Part shown: in pieces, positions 61,885-64,000 of the stretch
How the letters are laid out: each line of letters begins with the position of its first letter
How positions within the stretch are numbered: the stretch's first letter is position 1
Origin: Bifidobacterium miconis
GTDB taxonomy: Bacteria; Actinomycetota; Actinomycetes; Actinomycetales; Bifidobacteriaceae
NCBI RefSeq assembly: GCF_019331735.1
Contig: NZ_JAHBBH010000006.1
Span: forward strand, 52,327 to 116,326
Direction: 5' to 3'
DNA length: 64,000 nucleotides
The notes under the pieces: generated by a model
Databases searched by the model: none
What the model was told of the DNA's origin: nothing
What the model saw: the letters and a program-made list of their open reading frames with translations, nothing else
Translations under genes and position numbers: made by a program

Positions 61885-63671
61885 ACCGAATCCTCATCGC
61901 CAACCGCGGCGAAATCGCGGTCCGCATCATCCACGCCTGCCACGACACCGGACGCACGGCCATCGCCGTCTACGCCGACGCCGACGCGAACGCGCTGTTC
62001 GTGCAGCTCGCCGACGAAGCGTACCCGCTCGAGGGTGCCACGCCGGCCCAAACCTATCTCGACATCGACAAGATCGTCGCCGCGGCCAAACGCGCGCATG
62101 CCGACGCCGTCCATCCCGGCTACGGGTTCCTGTCGGAAAACGCGGACTTCGCGCAGGCCGTCATCGACGCGGGACTGACGTGGATCGGGCCGGACCCCGA
62201 GACGATCCGCACGCTCGGCGACAAGGTCGCGGCCCGGCGCATCGCCGCCGAAGTCGGCGCACCCATGGCCCCCGGCACCGTCGCGCCCGTGCACGATCCG
62301 AAGGAAGTCGTGCGGTTCGCCCGCGAACACGGCCTGCCGCTCGCCATCAAAGCAGTGCACGGCGGCGGCGGACGCGGCCTCAAGGTCGTGCGCCGGCTCG
62401 AAGACGTCGAAGAGGCGTTCCTGTCCGCCACGCACGAGGCCGAAGTCGCGTTCGGCAACGGCGACTGCTTCCTCGAACGCTTCCTCGACCGCCCGCGCCA
62501 CGTCGAAGTGCAGATCCTCGCCGACACGCATGGCAACGTCGTCGCCGTCGGCACGCGCGACTGCTCGCTGCAGCGGCGCAACCAGAAGCTCATCGAAGAG
62601 GCGCCCGCGCCGTTCCTGCCGGCAGCCATCACCGACCATCTCAAGCAGACCGCGGTCGCGATCTGCCGCAAGGCCGGCTACGTGAGCGCCGGCACGGTCG
62701 AATTCCTCGTCGCCGAGGACGGCACCATGTCGTTCATGGAAGTCAACACGCGCATCCAAGTCGAGCATCCGGTCACCGAACTGACCACCGGCATCGACCT
62801 GGTCGCCGAGCAGCTGCGCATCGCGGAAGGGGAGTCCATCGCCGGACTCGAACCGCAAGCGCACGGCCACGCGATCGAATTCCGCATCAACGCGGAGGAT
62901 CCGTCCCGCGGATTCGTGCCGTTCCCCGGCCATATCGGCGTTCTGCGCGCGCCCAGCGGCCCCGGCGTCCGCTTCGACACGGGCGTCGCCGCCGGTTCGG
63001 ACATCCCCGACCAGTTCGACTCCATGCTCGCCAAGCTCGTCGTGTACGCGCCCACGCGCGAGGCGTGCATCCGCCGCGCCCGCCGCGCGCTCGCCGAACT
63101 GAAGATCGAGGGCGTGCCCACCGTCGTCCCGTTCGACAAGGCCGTGCTCGCCGACCCCGACTTCTCGTCCGCTGACCATCTCGGCGTGTACACGCGCTGG
63201 ATCGAGGAGACGTTCCTGCCGCGCGTGAACCCGGCCACGCTGGTCGAAGGCGACGGCTCGTCCGGCTCGTCCGGTCCGTCCGATTCGCCCGTTGCATACG
63301 ATCGCGCCGCCGGCGACGAGCCCATGCGACGCATGTGGATCGAGCTCGACGGTCGACGCGTGCGGCTCGGCCTGCCCGCGTCGTTCGCGGTCGCCACGTC
63401 CGGCGGCAGTGCGACGACCGACGGCACGACCGGCGACGATACGTCCGCGCCCGATCCGAACGCCGTCGCGTCGACGATCACCGGCACGTTCGTGCGATGG
63501 CTGGCCGACGACGGCGCGACCGTGGCCGAAGGCGACCCGGTCGCCGTGGTCGAGGCGATGAAGATGGAAACGCAGATCCCCGCGCCGCACGCCGGCACGC
63601 TGCATACGATCGCCGCCATCGGCGACGCCGTACGCTACGGCCAGCCCATCGGCACGGTCGATCCGGCATAA
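61878..63671 (+). CDS. biotin carboxylase fused to a biotin carboxyl carrier domain
   Basis: A 597-residue acyl-CoA-carboxylase alpha-chain-like protein. The biotin carboxylase part (about residues 1-450) has ILIANRGEIAVRIIHACHD, the ATP-grasp glycine loop KAVHGGGGRGLK, SLQRRNQKLIEEAPAPF and MEVNTRIQVEHPVTE. After a Ser/Gly/Asp linker the C-terminal BCCP domain has the biotin lysine in VVEAMKMETQIPAP (about residue 562). It overlaps the PxpB-PxpC fusion gene (ATGCTGA). The partner is therefore likely that carboxyltransferase-like fusion rather than an acyl-CoA carboxylase beta chain, none of which is nearby. The true substrate is unknown. Confidence 0.93.
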   Translation: MLNRILIANRGEIAVRIIHACHDTGRTAIAVYADADANALFVQLADEAYPLEGATPAQTYLDIDKIVAAAKRAHADAVHPGYGFLSENADFAQAVIDAGLTWIGPDPETIRTLGDKVAARRIAAEVGAPMAPGTVAPVHDPKEVVRFAREHGLPLAIKAVHGGGGRGLKVVRRLEDVEEAFLSATHEAEVAFGNGDCFLERFLDRPRHVEVQILADTHGNVVAVGTRDCSLQRRNQKLIEEAPAPFLPAAITDHLKQTAVAICRKAGYVSAGTVEFLVAEDGTMSFMEVNTRIQVEHPVTELTTGIDLVAEQLRIAEGESIAGLEPQAHGHAIEFRINAEDPSRGFVPFPGHIGVLRAPSGPGVRFDTGVAAGSDIPDQFDSMLAKLVVYAPTREACIRRARRALAELKIEGVPTVVPFDKAVLADPDFSSADHLGVYTRWIEETFLPRVNPATLVEGDGSSGSSGPSDSPVAYDRAAGDEPMRRMWIELDGRRVRLGLPASFAVATSGGSATTDGTTGDDTSAPDPNAVASTITGTFVRWLADDGATVAEGDPVAVVEAMKMETQIPAPHAGTLHTIAAIGDAVRYGQPIGTVDPA

Positions 63672-64000
63672 ACGGCTCTTCGCATTGTGGCGTGCATGAG
63701 CTGTGCTGTGATTGTGTGGACCAAGGTGTCGGAATCGCGCTATCGCGCGATGCTGTGTTGTCAGCGGCAGCGGCAGCTGCCGCGCCGGCAAGTGTCCAAC
63801 GCTTGTGACGCTGGCGGTAGCCTCGGCCCCTCGGCTGGGAGCTGTCACGCAAAACGTGACTGGGGGAGCGTCACGGCACGTTAGTGCCGCCAACCGGCAC
63901 AGCGTCGCGCAAAGCGCGATTCCGATGCGACGGATTGGTCATATTGTGCAGGACCTGTTGTGCTGCGTGTCATGCTTTGTGTAGAACGGCATGGGATCGA
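63672..64000. other. terminal gap with REP-like element, copy 3
   Basis: No gene is seen in these 329 bp. The REP-like element spans about 63821-63870 (stem GTCACG/CGTGAC, G-rich tail). The following 130 bp show no clear feature. Confidence 0.6.

Noticed and set aside
3629..64000. tRNA or rRNA genes in the gaps
   Set aside because: I looked for T-loop-like GGTTCGAATCC/GTTCGATTCC patterns and cloverleaf pairings in the gaps and found none.

Overview
The window looks like chromosomal DNA from a GC-rich actinobacterium, most likely a Bifidobacterium. The reasons are the dGTPase-dnaG gene pair, the mix of bifidobacterial-type peptide ABC transporters, the strong G/C bias at third codon positions (which opens long false reading frames on the opposite strand), and frequent AAGGAG-type ribosome sites. 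The species cannot be named from sequence alone. I saw no rRNA, tRNA, CRISPR array, prophage or intact insertion sequence.

Layout. 1-3628: a dGTPase-like HD phosphohydrolase and DNA primase. 3629-9790: an ATPase of the DUF234 class behind a long AT-rich palindrome, a short DUF4012-like envelope protein, an LTA-synthase-type phosphoglycerol transferase, and a DUF2975 membrane protein paired with a small Cro/CI-type regulator. 9821-10284: four tandem copies of a 116-bp hairpin repeat that run into the end of an MFS transporter gene. 12083-15588: pyridoxal phosphate synthase (pdxS, pdxT) and a MocR/PdxR-type regulator. 15797-16867: an isoaspartyl peptidase/asparaginase. 17119-23299 (minus): a 2-aminoethylphosphonate import and breakdown operon (ATPase, fused permease and binding protein, phnW, phnX) in which two genes carry frameshifts.

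23804-63671: about 40 kb of genes that together fit scavenging of peptidoglycan fragments. Two Opp/Dpp-type importers (36206-42018 minus; 46460-51866 plus) could bring in muropeptides or peptides. A GH20 hexosaminidase, AnmK, MurQ and a BadF/NagK-type kinase would convert the sugars to GlcNAc-6-phosphate. Six beta-lactamase-fold hydrolases, an LD-carboxypeptidase, and P1, M19 and M20 peptidases would dismantle the stem peptides. A class IV aminotransferase, a DUF1445 (D-glutamate cyclase family) protein, PxpA, a PxpB-PxpC fusion and a biotin carboxylase-BCCP fusion could process D-amino acids and 5-oxoproline. A DUF4127 protein of unknown function sits in the second transporter operon. This joint role is an inference from gene families and neighbourhood; no single gene proves it.

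Intergenic DNA is unusually rich in long perfect stems (15-21 bp), many in pairs and mostly different in sequence from one gap to the next. There is also a small REP-like family with three copies (59168, 61371, 63821), one of which lies in frame inside the PxpC domain.
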